Below, in pieces: positions 39,864 to 48,260 of a DNA stretch of 64,000 bases. Source of the stretch: CAVVIH01 sp963748295 (GTDB taxonomy: Bacteria; Acidobacteriota; Vicinamibacteria; Vicinamibacterales; 2-12-FULL-66-21); the NCBI GenBank assembly GCA_963748295.1, contig CAVVIH010000001.1:310001-374000 (forward strand). Reading direction: 5' to 3'. Each line of letters opens with the position of its first letter. Positions within the stretch are counted from its first letter, which is position 1. Below the pieces are notes generated by a model. The model was not told where the DNA came from. It searched no databases and worked only from the letters and a program-made list of their open reading frames with translations. Both the position numbers and the translations under genes were made by a program.

Positions 39864-40922
39864 TCAGTCCTTGACCAGGAGCGCGAAGAACGGCCCCGAG
39901 CGGATGCGGCCGAACAGCAGAACGTCCACCTTCATGACGAACGACAGCGCGCGCAGCGCTGCATATGTCGCGGGACTCCGCTCGATTCGCGCTTTCGCGG
40001 ATGCGCGCGCTTCGCGGATGGCCGCGGCATCGGCGTCGGCGGCGGGTAATGACGTGCCGAGACGCTTCGCGGCGCGCCGGGCCATGGCTCGCTCGGCCAT
40101 TCGCATCATGATGTTCTCGACGAACCCGCCGACGATTGGCGTGTAATAGCGGATCTTGCCGATGCGGAACCCCGCCGATCGGGCGACCTGCTCGAGCTCG
40201 GGAATGTCGCGCAGCGGGTTGACGTGATCCGACTTCCGCAGCCGCTCCTGACGCATGTCAATCAGCCCGACCCGCTCGAGCTGACGCGCCAGCGCGTTGA
40301 TGCCGCGCAGGCCGACCGCTACCTTCGCGTTCTTCCGCACGTGCGTGTAGACGAAGAGCGCGCCGCCGGGAGCGAGCACACGGGCGGCTTCGGTCAGCAT
40401 CGCCTTGAGCGCGTCGGGCGACAGGTGCTCGAGCACGTCGAGCGACCAGGCCTTCGTGAACGTGCCATCGGCAAAGGGCAGCCGCCGCAGATCCCCGAGC
40501 AGCAGATCCACCTCGCGGCGCGCCTCCTCGGCGAAGTACGGGCTGATATCGATGCCGATGGCGGCGGCGCCGAGATCGCGATTCCAGAGAAGCGCGCGGC
40601 CGCTCCCGCATCCGAGATCGATGACGCTGTCGCCGGGGCCCGGCCGCAGGAAGCTGCGCAGCATGTCGTTGCGAATCTTCGAGCCGAGGAGCGGCGGCGA
40701 CACGCGCTCGTGGCGCGCGTCGGCGTGCAGCGCTTCGTCGAGATACTTCGTCTGTTCCGCGAACTGCTCCAGCGGCCGCATGTCCAGGACGTCGGACCCG
40801 GCGGTCCGGTAGCGGCGCCCGCAGGCGGTGCAGGCGAGCGACCCGGTCGATCCGGGGTCGCGCGCGATGTGCCCGCGGCACTCAGGGCAGCGGACCAGCT
40901 TCAGCAGTCGTTCGGAGATCAT
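39864..40922 (-). CDS. SAM-dependent methyltransferase with N-terminal Trm112-like zinc ribbon
   Basis: 352 residues. An N-terminal zinc-ribbon has two CxxC pairs (LVRCPECRGH and LACTACGRRY). The methyltransferase core has DSVIDLGCGSGRALLWNRDL, AIGIDISPYFAEEAR, LDVLEHLSPDALKAMLTEAA and VLAPGGALFVYTH. A C-terminal helical part may sit against the membrane (IVGGFVENIMMRMAERA). It overlaps the GT4 gene by four bases. Probably methylates a glycan or lipid carrier built by this operon. Confidence 0.85.
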   Translation of the reverse strand: MISERLLKLVRCPECRGHIARDPGSTGSLACTACGRRYRTAGSDVLDMRPLEQFAEQTKYLDEALHADARHERVSPPLLGSKIRNDMLRSFLRPGPGDSVIDLGCGSGRALLWNRDLGAAAIGIDISPYFAEEARREVDLLLGDLRRLPFADGTFTKAWSLDVLEHLSPDALKAMLTEAARVLAPGGALFVYTHVRKNAKVAVGLRGINALARQLERVGLIDMRQERLRKSDHVNPLRDIPELEQVARSAGFRIGKIRYYTPIVGGFVENIMMRMAERAMARRAAKRLGTSLPAADADAAAIREARASAKARIERSPATYAALRALSFVMKVDVLLFGRIRSGPFFALLVKD

Positions 40923-42106
40923 GCGCGGCCAGCAATCACGCGTTCGAGCAACGCCTCGATCCGCTCCGCGCGGCGCTCCCAGCTGTATCCGCGCACCGCC
41001 TCCGATGCGGCCCGCGCCAGCGACGGTCCGAGCGAGGCGTCCGAGGCGAGCCGCTCCACGGCCGACGCGAGCGCGGCGGCGTCGCCGGGCGGCACCAGCA
41101 GCGCCGTCACTTCGTGTTGAAGGATCTCGCGAATCGCCGGCAGATCGGAGGCGACAATCGGACGGCCCGCGGCCATGTACTCGAACAGCTTCAGTGGTGA
41201 GGTGTAGAACGTCGAGATGGCCGAAGCCGGGTTCGGCAGCGCCAGCACGTCAGCGTTTCGCAGCAGTTGAGGAACCTCCGAGGGCGTGACCTGACCGGTG
41301 AACGTGACGCGGCCGGCAATCCCGAGCCTGCCGGCTGCGTCCTTCAGCCGCTGCAGATCCGGTTCTTTCTCGTGGCCGCCGACAATCAGTCCCCGTGCGT
41401 GCGGCAATCGAGCCAGCGATTCGAGGAGCGTGTCCACGCCTTTCCAGGGATACAGGTGTCCCGCGTATCCGACCGTCGGATCGGCTCGCGGCAGCCGGAT
41501 CTCAGGAGGTGACCCGGATTGACGCGCGCCGTCGGGGATCACCGCGAGCCGATCGCGGTCGCCGAACCGCGTGCGCAGCTGACCGGCGAGGCCTTCCGTA
41601 ATCGTGACATACCCGTCCGCGCCGCGCCACACCCGCGCTTCGCGCGCGCGCAGCCGCGCAAGCTTCGCCGCGCCAGGCTTCCGCGCGGTGACGACCAGCT
41701 CCGGCAGCGCTTCGCTGACTTCGGGAGCATACCCGTGCGACTCGTAGACGAGCGGCGCACGCAGCGATCGCGGCATCCGCAACAGCGCGGCCGCCACGCC
41801 GAGGTCGCGTGTGTAGAGAGCATCCGCCCGCGCCGCGCCAAGCGCACGCCCGATGGCAAACGCCAGGTACCCCGCGCGCCTCGCGACTTGCGGGCCCGCG
41901 ACCGGTGCGATCTCGATCGTCAGGTTCACGTGCCGCGGCAGACCGTAGTACTCGTATGGATCGCGCGCGGGCACGGCCGTATCCGGCCGCACCACGAGCG
42001 TCACCCGATGACCCCGCACCGCCAGCGCATGGCACGTCTCCATTGTCTGGATACCGTTTGCGCGCTCGAGCGGGAACCGTATGTCCGCGAAATACAGCAG
42101 TGTCAA
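40919..42106 (-). CDS. GT4-family glycosyltransferase
   Basis: 395 residues from a TTG start that overlaps the upstream stop (TTGA). LLYFADIRFPLERANGIQTM is the acceptor-side loop. The donor half has PTVGYAGHLYPWKGVDTLLE, LIVGGHEKEPDLQRLK, VTFTGQVTPSEVPQLLRNAD and SPLKLFEYMAAGRPIVASDL. The TTG is chosen because the frame upstream of it is the shadow of the preceding membrane-protein gene. Function as for its operon partners. Confidence 0.85.
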   Translation of the reverse strand: MTLLYFADIRFPLERANGIQTMETCHALAVRGHRVTLVVRPDTAVPARDPYEYYGLPRHVNLTIEIAPVAGPQVARRAGYLAFAIGRALGAARADALYTRDLGVAAALLRMPRSLRAPLVYESHGYAPEVSEALPELVVTARKPGAAKLARLRAREARVWRGADGYVTITEGLAGQLRTRFGDRDRLAVIPDGARQSGSPPEIRLPRADPTVGYAGHLYPWKGVDTLLESLARLPHARGLIVGGHEKEPDLQRLKDAAGRLGIAGRVTFTGQVTPSEVPQLLRNADVLALPNPASAISTFYTSPLKLFEYMAAGRPIVASDLPAIREILQHEVTALLVPPGDAAALASAVERLASDASLGPSLARAASEAVRGYSWERRAERIEALLERVIAGRA

Positions 42107-43443
42107 TTCTCGGTGGGCGGTTGATAGCGCGTGGCGGCGCGGCTCATCAGACGGAAGTTCATCGGATCGGGCCCACGTTCCCAGCATCGCACGATCTGCA
42201 AGTCCGACCAGTCCCAGAGACGCTCGTGACTGCGATCGACATCCCTCGGGTCGACGTTCCAGCGTTCGTTCGGATACTCGAAGGCGCCGGTTGCGGCGAC
42301 GATGACCGACCACGCCAGCGCGGCGCCGGCAATCGCCCGCTTGACGGGCGTCAACCGCAGCGACGAGACGAACGCGGCCGCCACCGGCACCAGCAGTGGC
42401 AGCACGTCGAGCATGTACCGCGGTCCGTACGTGTGGCCGCCCCACCAGACAGTGTAACTGCCGTAAAACAAGTACTGACAGACCGCCGCCGCTGCGCACC
42501 AGAAGATCGGCGATCGCCGTCCGCCGCGGAGCGCCAGTGGAATGCCCGCCAGCGCAACGCCAGCGACCGGACTGTAAATCAACAGCCCGCGGCTGGGAGC
42601 GAGCAGGAGTCCTGCCAGGCCGTCCAGGCTCGGCCGGAACGATCCTTCGGTCGCGTGAACCGTCGGATGCAGCGACTCGAGAAGGGGAACGGCGCCCAGC
42701 GGGTGACCGAACCACCGCACGTTCATCACGACGAGCGCCGCCGCGAACGCGCCGACGATCGCCGCGCTCATGGCCGCCATTCTCGGTCGCGATGTCGCGA
42801 ACGCGCCAAGCAGGAGAACCGCGACGGCGATCGAAAGCTGCGCACGGCTGATGCCGGCAAGGCCGAGACCGATCCCGAGCAGCGCCGCAGTGCGCGGCGT
42901 CAGCTCCACGGGGCGTGCGAGCGCCCACACCGCGATCGAAAGACCGAGCGCGGCGCTCTCGTGCTGCCAGAGCGTCTGGCTGACGGTTGTCCAGTAACCC
43001 GTGCCGATTCCGGCGGCGAGCGCGATCCACAGCGCGCGGCTGGAGGACGTCCAGTGCGCCGCCGTCAGAAGCAGGAACACGACCGCGCCGGCGGTCAGCA
43101 GCGAAGCGGCCGTCTTTGCGATCAGCGACGCCGCAAGGGGAGCACGGATGTCGACGACGCCCGTGGCGTAGAACGGAAACATCACGGCTGACGCAAGAAC
43201 CGACGGCGCCGGCGAGTACGCGGACCGGTAATTTCCGTCCGCCGCCGCGACGAACGGCGCCCGTTCGAGCAGCTGCGGCGTCGTCCCGACGACGTAGTTG
43301 AGCGTGAGGGTGCCGCGCTGCAGCAGCTCGCGCGCGGCGAGCTTCGCCGGCTGTGAATCGTAGCTGGCGATCTCGCGCCCGTTGGCGGTGTAGACGGCGA
43401 CCACAAAGATGAAGAGCGCCGCCGCCATCGTCCGTATCGTCAC
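42103..43443 (-). CDS. multi-spanning membrane protein, probable lipid-linked-sugar glycosyltransferase
   Basis: 446 residues with about ten hydrophobic segments. It starts with helix MAAALFIFVVAVYTANGRE and an outer loop SYDSQPAKLAARELLQRGTL. Mid-protein loop GTGYWTTVSQTLWQHESAAL and VWWGGHTYGPRYMLDVLPLL are shared in style with GT39/GT87-like families. GTG at 43443 overlaps the upstream stop (GTGA). Family match is by general topology; a specific function is not claimed. Confidence 0.7.
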   Translation of the reverse strand: MTIRTMAAALFIFVVAVYTANGREIASYDSQPAKLAARELLQRGTLTLNYVVGTTPQLLERAPFVAAADGNYRSAYSPAPSVLASAVMFPFYATGVVDIRAPLAASLIAKTAASLLTAGAVVFLLLTAAHWTSSSRALWIALAAGIGTGYWTTVSQTLWQHESAALGLSIAVWALARPVELTPRTAALLGIGLGLAGISRAQLSIAVAVLLLGAFATSRPRMAAMSAAIVGAFAAALVVMNVRWFGHPLGAVPLLESLHPTVHATEGSFRPSLDGLAGLLLAPSRGLLIYSPVAGVALAGIPLALRGGRRSPIFWCAAAAVCQYLFYGSYTVWWGGHTYGPRYMLDVLPLLVPVAAAFVSSLRLTPVKRAIAGAALAWSVIVAATGAFEYPNERWNVDPRDVDRSHERLWDWSDLQIVRCWERGPDPMNFRLMSRAATRYQPPTEN

Positions 43444-44894
43444 GGCTGCTGCCCGCGCTGATAGAACGAATCGCGCCTGGTCAGATAGCGCAGGGCCAGA
43501 TCCGGCGCCATGCCGGGGATCGTGACGAACGCGTCGTACGCATTGCGCCCGAGTTCGAGGCGCTGCCGATCCATCATCCCGGTTCCGAAGAGCGCGGTGA
43601 GCGCGAGATTCCACCAGAGACAGAGCGCGAGCACGATGGCGGTCACGAACCGCGACGGACGGCCTGTCGTGCGCGCGTCGAGCGGCGCGGACGGCAGGAG
43701 CACGCGCAAGACGATCCCCAGACCTATTACCAGCAGCACAGTGATCGCGACGAACCGGCGCTGACCGAAGGCGCCGGCGACCTTCCAGGACTCGACGCTT
43801 CCGGACACATAAACCTGCGCGGCGACCATGAGGAGCGCGCACCATCCGAGCCGGCGTCCGTCCGCCTGTCCGCGCAGCGCGAGCACGACGAGCCCGGCAA
43901 TCGCCACGGCCGCGAGCGGAGTCCAGAACAGATAGCCGTGCGCGGTGGAGAAGAGCACCTCGAGCGCGTGGGGCGACGACCACGTCATCTTCCGCACGAC
44001 GAGCTTCGATGGTCCGGGATAGCCGTTGAGCGCTTCGTACGCGAAAAGCTGCGGTGCGTAGCCGATCAGAAACGCCGCACATCCGAGCGCGGCCGCGACG
44101 ACGGCGCCGCGGCGTTCGGGGCGGCGGGCGGCGGCGAGCGCGAAGTCAACCGCCGGACCGAGCGCGAGCAGCGCGTCCTGCTCGCGGACCATCGCCATGA
44201 GGGCGGCCGAGAGTCCGAGCGCAACCGCGCCGCGCGGCGACCACGTGCCGCGGACCCGCAGCCATATCCATACGAACAGCGCCACGGCAAACGCCGACGG
44301 TGCATGCGCGTACGGAGGCGCGATATACATGTAAAAGAGGAGCGGGGTGCCGATCCAGATCAGCACGCCGGCAACGATATCGGTGGATCGCCGACTGTTG
44401 CGGCCGTCGGCGTCAGCGCCAGACAGCCGGCGCAGAGCGCTGATGCCCAGGACGATTGCCAGAAATCCGTAGACCGCCGATCCATAGGCGACCGCACGGA
44501 TGTAGGGCTGCGAGTAGCCGTCGGCCTCGACGCCCGCGCCCGAGGCGGCCATCACCCTGGCGGCGACATCTCCGACGGCGTAGAACGGCGCCCAGAGCAG
44601 CGCCGCGCCCAGCGTGCCGAAATTCGGCCGGCGCCCGGCGTCGGTCTCGAGCTGCAGGAACGTCGCGTGGAAGTTCTCGCCGCGGCCGATGTTGCGATCG
44701 TAGAAGTAGCGGTACTCGTTCTCGAACGAGACGTCCCCGTCGAACCAGAGCGATCGCAGGTATGAGAAGTACTGGATTTCATCCGACGCATACACGCGCG
44801 GCGTCACCGCGGGCAGCGTCAACACGAAGGCCGCGGTCAGCAGAGCAAGCTCGCGCGGCGTGAGCCCCAGCAGGGCGCTCAATTTCGACAGCAA
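43440..44894 (-). CDS. multi-spanning membrane protein, probable GT39-like glycosyltransferase
   Basis: 484 residues with about eleven hydrophobic segments. The first outer loop RVYASDEIQYFSYLRSLWFD carries the acidic pair expected of GT-C enzymes. Later loops HATFLQLETDAGRRPNFGTL and YMYIAPPYAHAPSAFAVALF recall its downstream paralogue. The TTG at 44894 is the only good start after the CPBP stop 12 bases upstream. Likely transfers a sugar from a polyprenyl phosphate outside the inner membrane. Confidence 0.7.
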   Translation of the reverse strand: MLSKLSALLGLTPRELALLTAAFVLTLPAVTPRVYASDEIQYFSYLRSLWFDGDVSFENEYRYFYDRNIGRGENFHATFLQLETDAGRRPNFGTLGAALLWAPFYAVGDVAARVMAASGAGVEADGYSQPYIRAVAYGSAVYGFLAIVLGISALRRLSGADADGRNSRRSTDIVAGVLIWIGTPLLFYMYIAPPYAHAPSAFAVALFVWIWLRVRGTWSPRGAVALGLSAALMAMVREQDALLALGPAVDFALAAARRPERRGAVVAAALGCAAFLIGYAPQLFAYEALNGYPGPSKLVVRKMTWSSPHALEVLFSTAHGYLFWTPLAAVAIAGLVVLALRGQADGRRLGWCALLMVAAQVYVSGSVESWKVAGAFGQRRFVAITVLLVIGLGIVLRVLLPSAPLDARTTGRPSRFVTAIVLALCLWWNLALTALFGTGMMDRQRLELGRNAYDAFVTIPGMAPDLALRYLTRRDSFYQRGQQP

Positions 44895-44905
44895 TGTTGA
44901 GGATG

Positions 44906-45673
44906 TTATCCCACCATTACGTATTTCACGAGCTGCAGCAGGTTGAATCCGGCGTGGCTCACCATCGGCGCGATGATGCTGCGGCGCAGCAGGTAGATGC
45001 CGCCCCACGCCGCGCCGAGCAGGCCGGTCGCGATCGCCGCGTCGATACCCTGATCGATATGGCCGAAGCCGAAGAGGACGCTGAACACGACGATGCCCGC
45101 GGCGCCTCCGCCAAGGTACTGACTGAAGCGGTGCAGGATGAATCCGCGCTGCACTTCCTCGCGAACACCGCCGGCGATCGTGACGACGACGGCGAAGATG
45201 AGCGCGTCCTGGCGGTTCGTGAGCATGTCCTCGAGCGGGTTCTTCGCGACGTTGTGGAGCTGCGGCGCGAAGGTGATGATCACCGCGAGGATCAGGAACA
45301 CCCAGAGAAAGATCAGCGGCATCAGCATGACCCCAAGGAACGCCTCCCGCAGGACCGGACGCGCGCCCAGCAGCACCTGACGGGCGTTCTCCCGGTGCGC
45401 CTTCAGGAAGAACAGCACGAGCCCGATGACGAAGATCGTGTCGAGCATCGAGATCGTGAAGACGAAGCGCGGGGACAGGTCGCCGGCCGCGGTCCGCAGC
45501 GGCATGCCGAAGCCGGTCAGGACGGCGATGAGAAAGAGCTGCGTGGGGAACCCCGAGCACAACAGCACCTCGACGAATGCGCCGAGGCGTTGCACGGGGA
45601 GGATGGCGGGCCGGGCCTCAACCGGCGTCGGTTGAGGCTCCGGTGCCTGAGGCTCCGGTGCCGGATCCAGCAC
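44906..45673 (-). CDS. CPBP-family intramembrane glutamic endopeptidase
   Basis: 255 residues with about seven membrane segments. The active-site motifs are clear: EExxxR in GGVREEVQRGFILHRF, FxxxH in VLFGFGHIDQG, and SHAGFNLLQLV. The N-terminus before the first helix is a Pro/Glu/Ala repeat (PEPQAPEPQPTP). GTG start at 45673. CPBP proteases process prenylated or bacteriocin-like substrates; the target here is unknown. First gene of the glycan operon, 14 bases from the upstream lipoprotein gene stop. Confidence 0.88.
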   Translation of the reverse strand: MLDPAPEPQAPEPQPTPVEARPAILPVQRLGAFVEVLLCSGFPTQLFLIAVLTGFGMPLRTAAGDLSPRFVFTISMLDTIFVIGLVLFFLKAHRENARQVLLGARPVLREAFLGVMLMPLIFLWVFLILAVIITFAPQLHNVAKNPLEDMLTNRQDALIFAVVVTIAGGVREEVQRGFILHRFSQYLGGGAAGIVVFSVLFGFGHIDQGIDAAIATGLLGAAWGGIYLLRRSIIAPMVSHAGFNLLQLVKYVMVG

Positions 45674-45687
45674 CAGAGCACTGTATC

Positions 45688-46611
45688 CTACTTGACGCGG
45701 ACCCGCATCGTGACTGGCTCGGTCAGCTTCACGTTGATCGCAGTGCCCGCTGGCAGGCTGACTTCCTTGCCTCGCGTCGAGAGGACGACGCCCGTGCCGG
45801 CGCCGCCGCCGATCGCGGCGCCCTTGGCCGCGCCGTCGCCGCCGCCGACGATTCCGCCGATGACCGCACCCGCGGCGGCACCGCCGCCGATCGTCGCCGC
45901 GTCCTTTTTCTTCGTGCTGTCAGCCTCGCGAACGTAGGTCGCCGTGCGAATCCTCAGGCGCTCCGCGTCGCCCGGCGTGTCGAGCGAGGAAAAGCGCAAG
46001 CCGATGCGCGCGCGGCCCTTGACGCGCGCGGAACGCTCCGCCTCGGTCACCGTGCCGGCGACGACCGATCCCGCGGGAATGGCTTCAACGCCGTCGATGG
46101 CAACCGCGCGCCGGACCGTGCCGCGAACCGGGTCCTCGACCTTGCTCGTCGCCGAACCCACCGCGGTGCGGAGCTCCACGGGCAGCACCGTGCCGGCGGG
46201 GATGGTGACTTCGCGGAATCTCGGTACGGGCGCCGATGCCGCCGCCGAATCCGGAGCCGGCAGCGTCGGCTTGTCCACCGTCGGCTTGTCCACCGGCGGC
46301 TTCGCGTCACCGCCCTGAGCCTCGCTCAGCGCCGGCGCTGAGGGTGCGGGGGGCGCTTTCGGCGCCTTCGGCGCGATCGCCTGCAGCCTCGCGATCTCGG
46401 ATCGCTGCACGCGCGTCCGCTCACCGCCCGGCCTTTCGAGGACGACCTCCTGCGGCTGCACCTCGATCAGCTTGCCGGAGACCGTGACCCCATCGCGCTT
46501 CTCGACGCTGACTTCCGTTCCGGCCGGAATCTCGAAACTCGCGGCGGACTTCGAGCATCCGATCGCAAGCGTGGCGACGACGAAGAGTGCGGGGAAAACC
46601 ATGCGTTTCAT
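45688..46611 (-). CDS. lipoprotein with glycine-zipper motif
   Basis: 307 residues. The lipobox is TLAIGC (cysteine 19). SH3-like strands follow (GTEVSVEKRDGVTVSGKLIE), then an Ala/Pro linker with the repeat VDKPT, then beta strands (REVTIPAGTVLPVELRTAVG). The C-terminus has a glycine-zipper segment (GGGAAAGAVIGGIVGGGDG), which can insert in or gate membranes. A GAGGAG ribosome-binding site lies eight bases ahead of the ATG. Divergent from the sigma-54 regulator. Confidence 0.8.
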   Translation of the reverse strand: MKRMVFPALFVVATLAIGCSKSAASFEIPAGTEVSVEKRDGVTVSGKLIEVQPQEVVLERPGGERTRVQRSEIARLQAIAPKAPKAPPAPSAPALSEAQGGDAKPPVDKPTVDKPTLPAPDSAAASAPVPRFREVTIPAGTVLPVELRTAVGSATSKVEDPVRGTVRRAVAIDGVEAIPAGSVVAGTVTEAERSARVKGRARIGLRFSSLDTPGDAERLRIRTATYVREADSTKKKDAATIGGGAAAGAVIGGIVGGGDGAAKGAAIGGGAGTGVVLSTRGKEVSLPAGTAINVKLTEPVTMRVRVK

Positions 46612-46655
46612 TTCAGTTCGCTCCTCAACTGGCGAATTTTGCAACCGACGTACCG

Positions 46656-46730
46656 GCCCGCCTACGCTAAAGCTTCGGCGGGCAAGCCCTGCCAGCATCC
46701 CCCGCAGGCTTCCGCCTGAAGGCGGAAGCC
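46656..46730. repeat. REP-like pair of hairpins
   Basis: The first stem GCCCGCC/GGCGGGC (46656-46683) surrounds TACGCTAAAGCTTC. The second, GGCTTCCGCCT-GA-AGGCGGAAGCC (46707-46730), is a perfect 11-bp stem. The opening GGCCCGCCTNCGCT is shared with the element inside the amidohydrolase gene at 56171. It lies between two divergent genes. Confidence 0.6.
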
Positions 46731-46789
46731 ACTTAGTCCAGAACTGTGTAAATATTGCCGACGGGGTGGTACACTCAACCAAACACGTT

Positions 46790-48181
46790 ATGGAAGAAAC
46801 GAATTCGTCCGACACAGCCGGAGAGCGTGTCCTCATAGTCGAGGACGACCCGGCCACGAGGAGCGGACTTGCCGAGCTCGTTCAGGCCTGGGGATTTCAG
46901 ACGGATGAGGCCCCTGATGGCGAGGAAGCGCTCCGCAAGGTCACCAATTTCCGCCCGGCGATCATCGTGAGCGACCTCGTGATGCCGCGGATGGGTGGGC
47001 ACGATCTCCTGCGTACGCTGAAGGATCAGCTCTCCGATATCACCTTCATCCTCCTGACCGCGCAGGGCACCATCGAAAGCGCGGTCGAGGCCATCAAGGA
47101 CGGCGCCTACGACTACTTGAGCAAGCCGGTCGATCCGCAGCGGCTCAAGATCCTGCTCCAGAAGGCGGTCGAGCGTCAGGAAACCCTCCGCGAGGTCCGG
47201 TTGCTGCGGCGGCAGCTTCGCGAGCAGGGCACGTTCGGCAGGATCGTCGGCAACAGCCCCGGCATCCGGTCGCTCTATCGCGTGATCGAGCAGGCGGCGC
47301 CGACCGCGGCCTCGGTCCTGATCTGGGGCGAGTCGGGCACGGGCAAGGAGCTGATCGCGCAGACGATCCACGAGCTGAGCCCCCGCGCAACGTTTCCGTT
47401 CGTCGCCATCAACTGCGCGGCGATTCCGGAGACCCTGCTCGAGAGCGAGATCTTCGGCCACGAGAAAGGCGCGTTCACCGGCGCCCACGACCGGCGCACC
47501 GGCGTTTTCGAGCTGGCGCATCGCGGGACGCTTTTTCTCGATGAGATTGCCGAGATGCAGCCGGCGACGCAGGTCAAGCTCCTCCGCGTGCTCCAGGAGC
47601 AGAGGTTCCGTCGTCTTGGCGGACGCCAGGAGCAGACCGTCGACGTCCGCGTGATCGCGGCGACGAACAGGGATCCAACGGAAGCCGTCCGCGAGGGCAA
47701 GCTGCGCGAGGACCTCTACTACCGCCTCAACGTGTTCATGGTGGAGCTGCCGCCGCTGCGCGCCCGGCGCGAGGACATCCCGCTGCTCGTGCAGGCCTTC
47801 CTCAACGAGTTCAACCAGCGGAACGCCAAATCGGTTCGGGCGGTCAGTCAGGAAGTGATGTACCTGCTCGAGCGGTATCCGTGGCCGGGCAACATCCGCG
47901 AGCTGCGCAACGTGATCGAACGCGCCACCATCCTCGCGGAGGGAGACTTCATCGAACTCCGGCACCTTCCGCCCTCCGTCGTCGCGCGCAGCGAAGAGTC
48001 GCTGCCGACCGTCACGCTGTCGCCAGGGACCACCGTCGACGAGGCCGAGCGCCGGCTGATCCTGCTGACGCTCGAGCACACGCGCAACAACAAGACGCGC
48101 GCGGCGGAAATCCTCGGCATCAGCCTGAAGACCCTGCACAACAAGCTGAATCGGATGAAGCAGGAAACAGGGGCGAGGTAG
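46790..48181 (+). CDS. NtrC-type sigma-54-dependent response regulator
   Basis: 463 residues. Receiver domain (12-125) with phospho-acceptor D62 in IIVSDLVMPR and K112 in SKP. The AAA+ domain has Walker A GESGTGKE (180-187), the sigma-54 contact loop GAFTGA (228-233), Walker B GTLFLDEIAEM and arginine region YPWPGNIRELRNVIE. A Fis-type HTH ends the protein (TRAAEILGISLKTLHNKLNR). It activates sigma-54 promoters when phosphorylated. The membrane kinase 80 bases downstream is its likely partner. Confidence 0.95.
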   Translation: MEETNSSDTAGERVLIVEDDPATRSGLAELVQAWGFQTDEAPDGEEALRKVTNFRPAIIVSDLVMPRMGGHDLLRTLKDQLSDITFILLTAQGTIESAVEAIKDGAYDYLSKPVDPQRLKILLQKAVERQETLREVRLLRRQLREQGTFGRIVGNSPGIRSLYRVIEQAAPTAASVLIWGESGTGKELIAQTIHELSPRATFPFVAINCAAIPETLLESEIFGHEKGAFTGAHDRRTGVFELAHRGTLFLDEIAEMQPATQVKLLRVLQEQRFRRLGGRQEQTVDVRVIAATNRDPTEAVREGKLREDLYYRLNVFMVELPPLRARREDIPLLVQAFLNEFNQRNAKSVRAVSQEVMYLLERYPWPGNIRELRNVIERATILAEGDFIELRHLPPSVVARSEESLPTVTLSPGTTVDEAERRLILLTLEHTRNNKTRAAEILGISLKTLHNKLNRMKQETGAR

Positions 48182-48192
48182 CTGCAAAGCCG

Positions 48193-48255
48193 TCAGCTAT
48201 CAGCCATCAGCTCTCAGCTAGCTGAGAGCTGAAAGCTGACAGCTGAGAGCTTCAA
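48193..48255. repeat. heptamer-word array, inverted (TCAGCNN x4 then GCTGANA x4)
   Basis: Nine consecutive 7-base words: TCAGCTA, TCAGCCA, TCAGCTC, TCAGCTA, then GCTGAGA, GCTGAAA, GCTGACA, GCTGAGA, GCTTCAA. The centre (48209-48230) is a 22-bp perfect palindrome. It fills the gap between the regulator and kinase genes and ends six bases before the kinase start. Confidence 0.85.
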
Positions 48256-48260
48256 GACAC

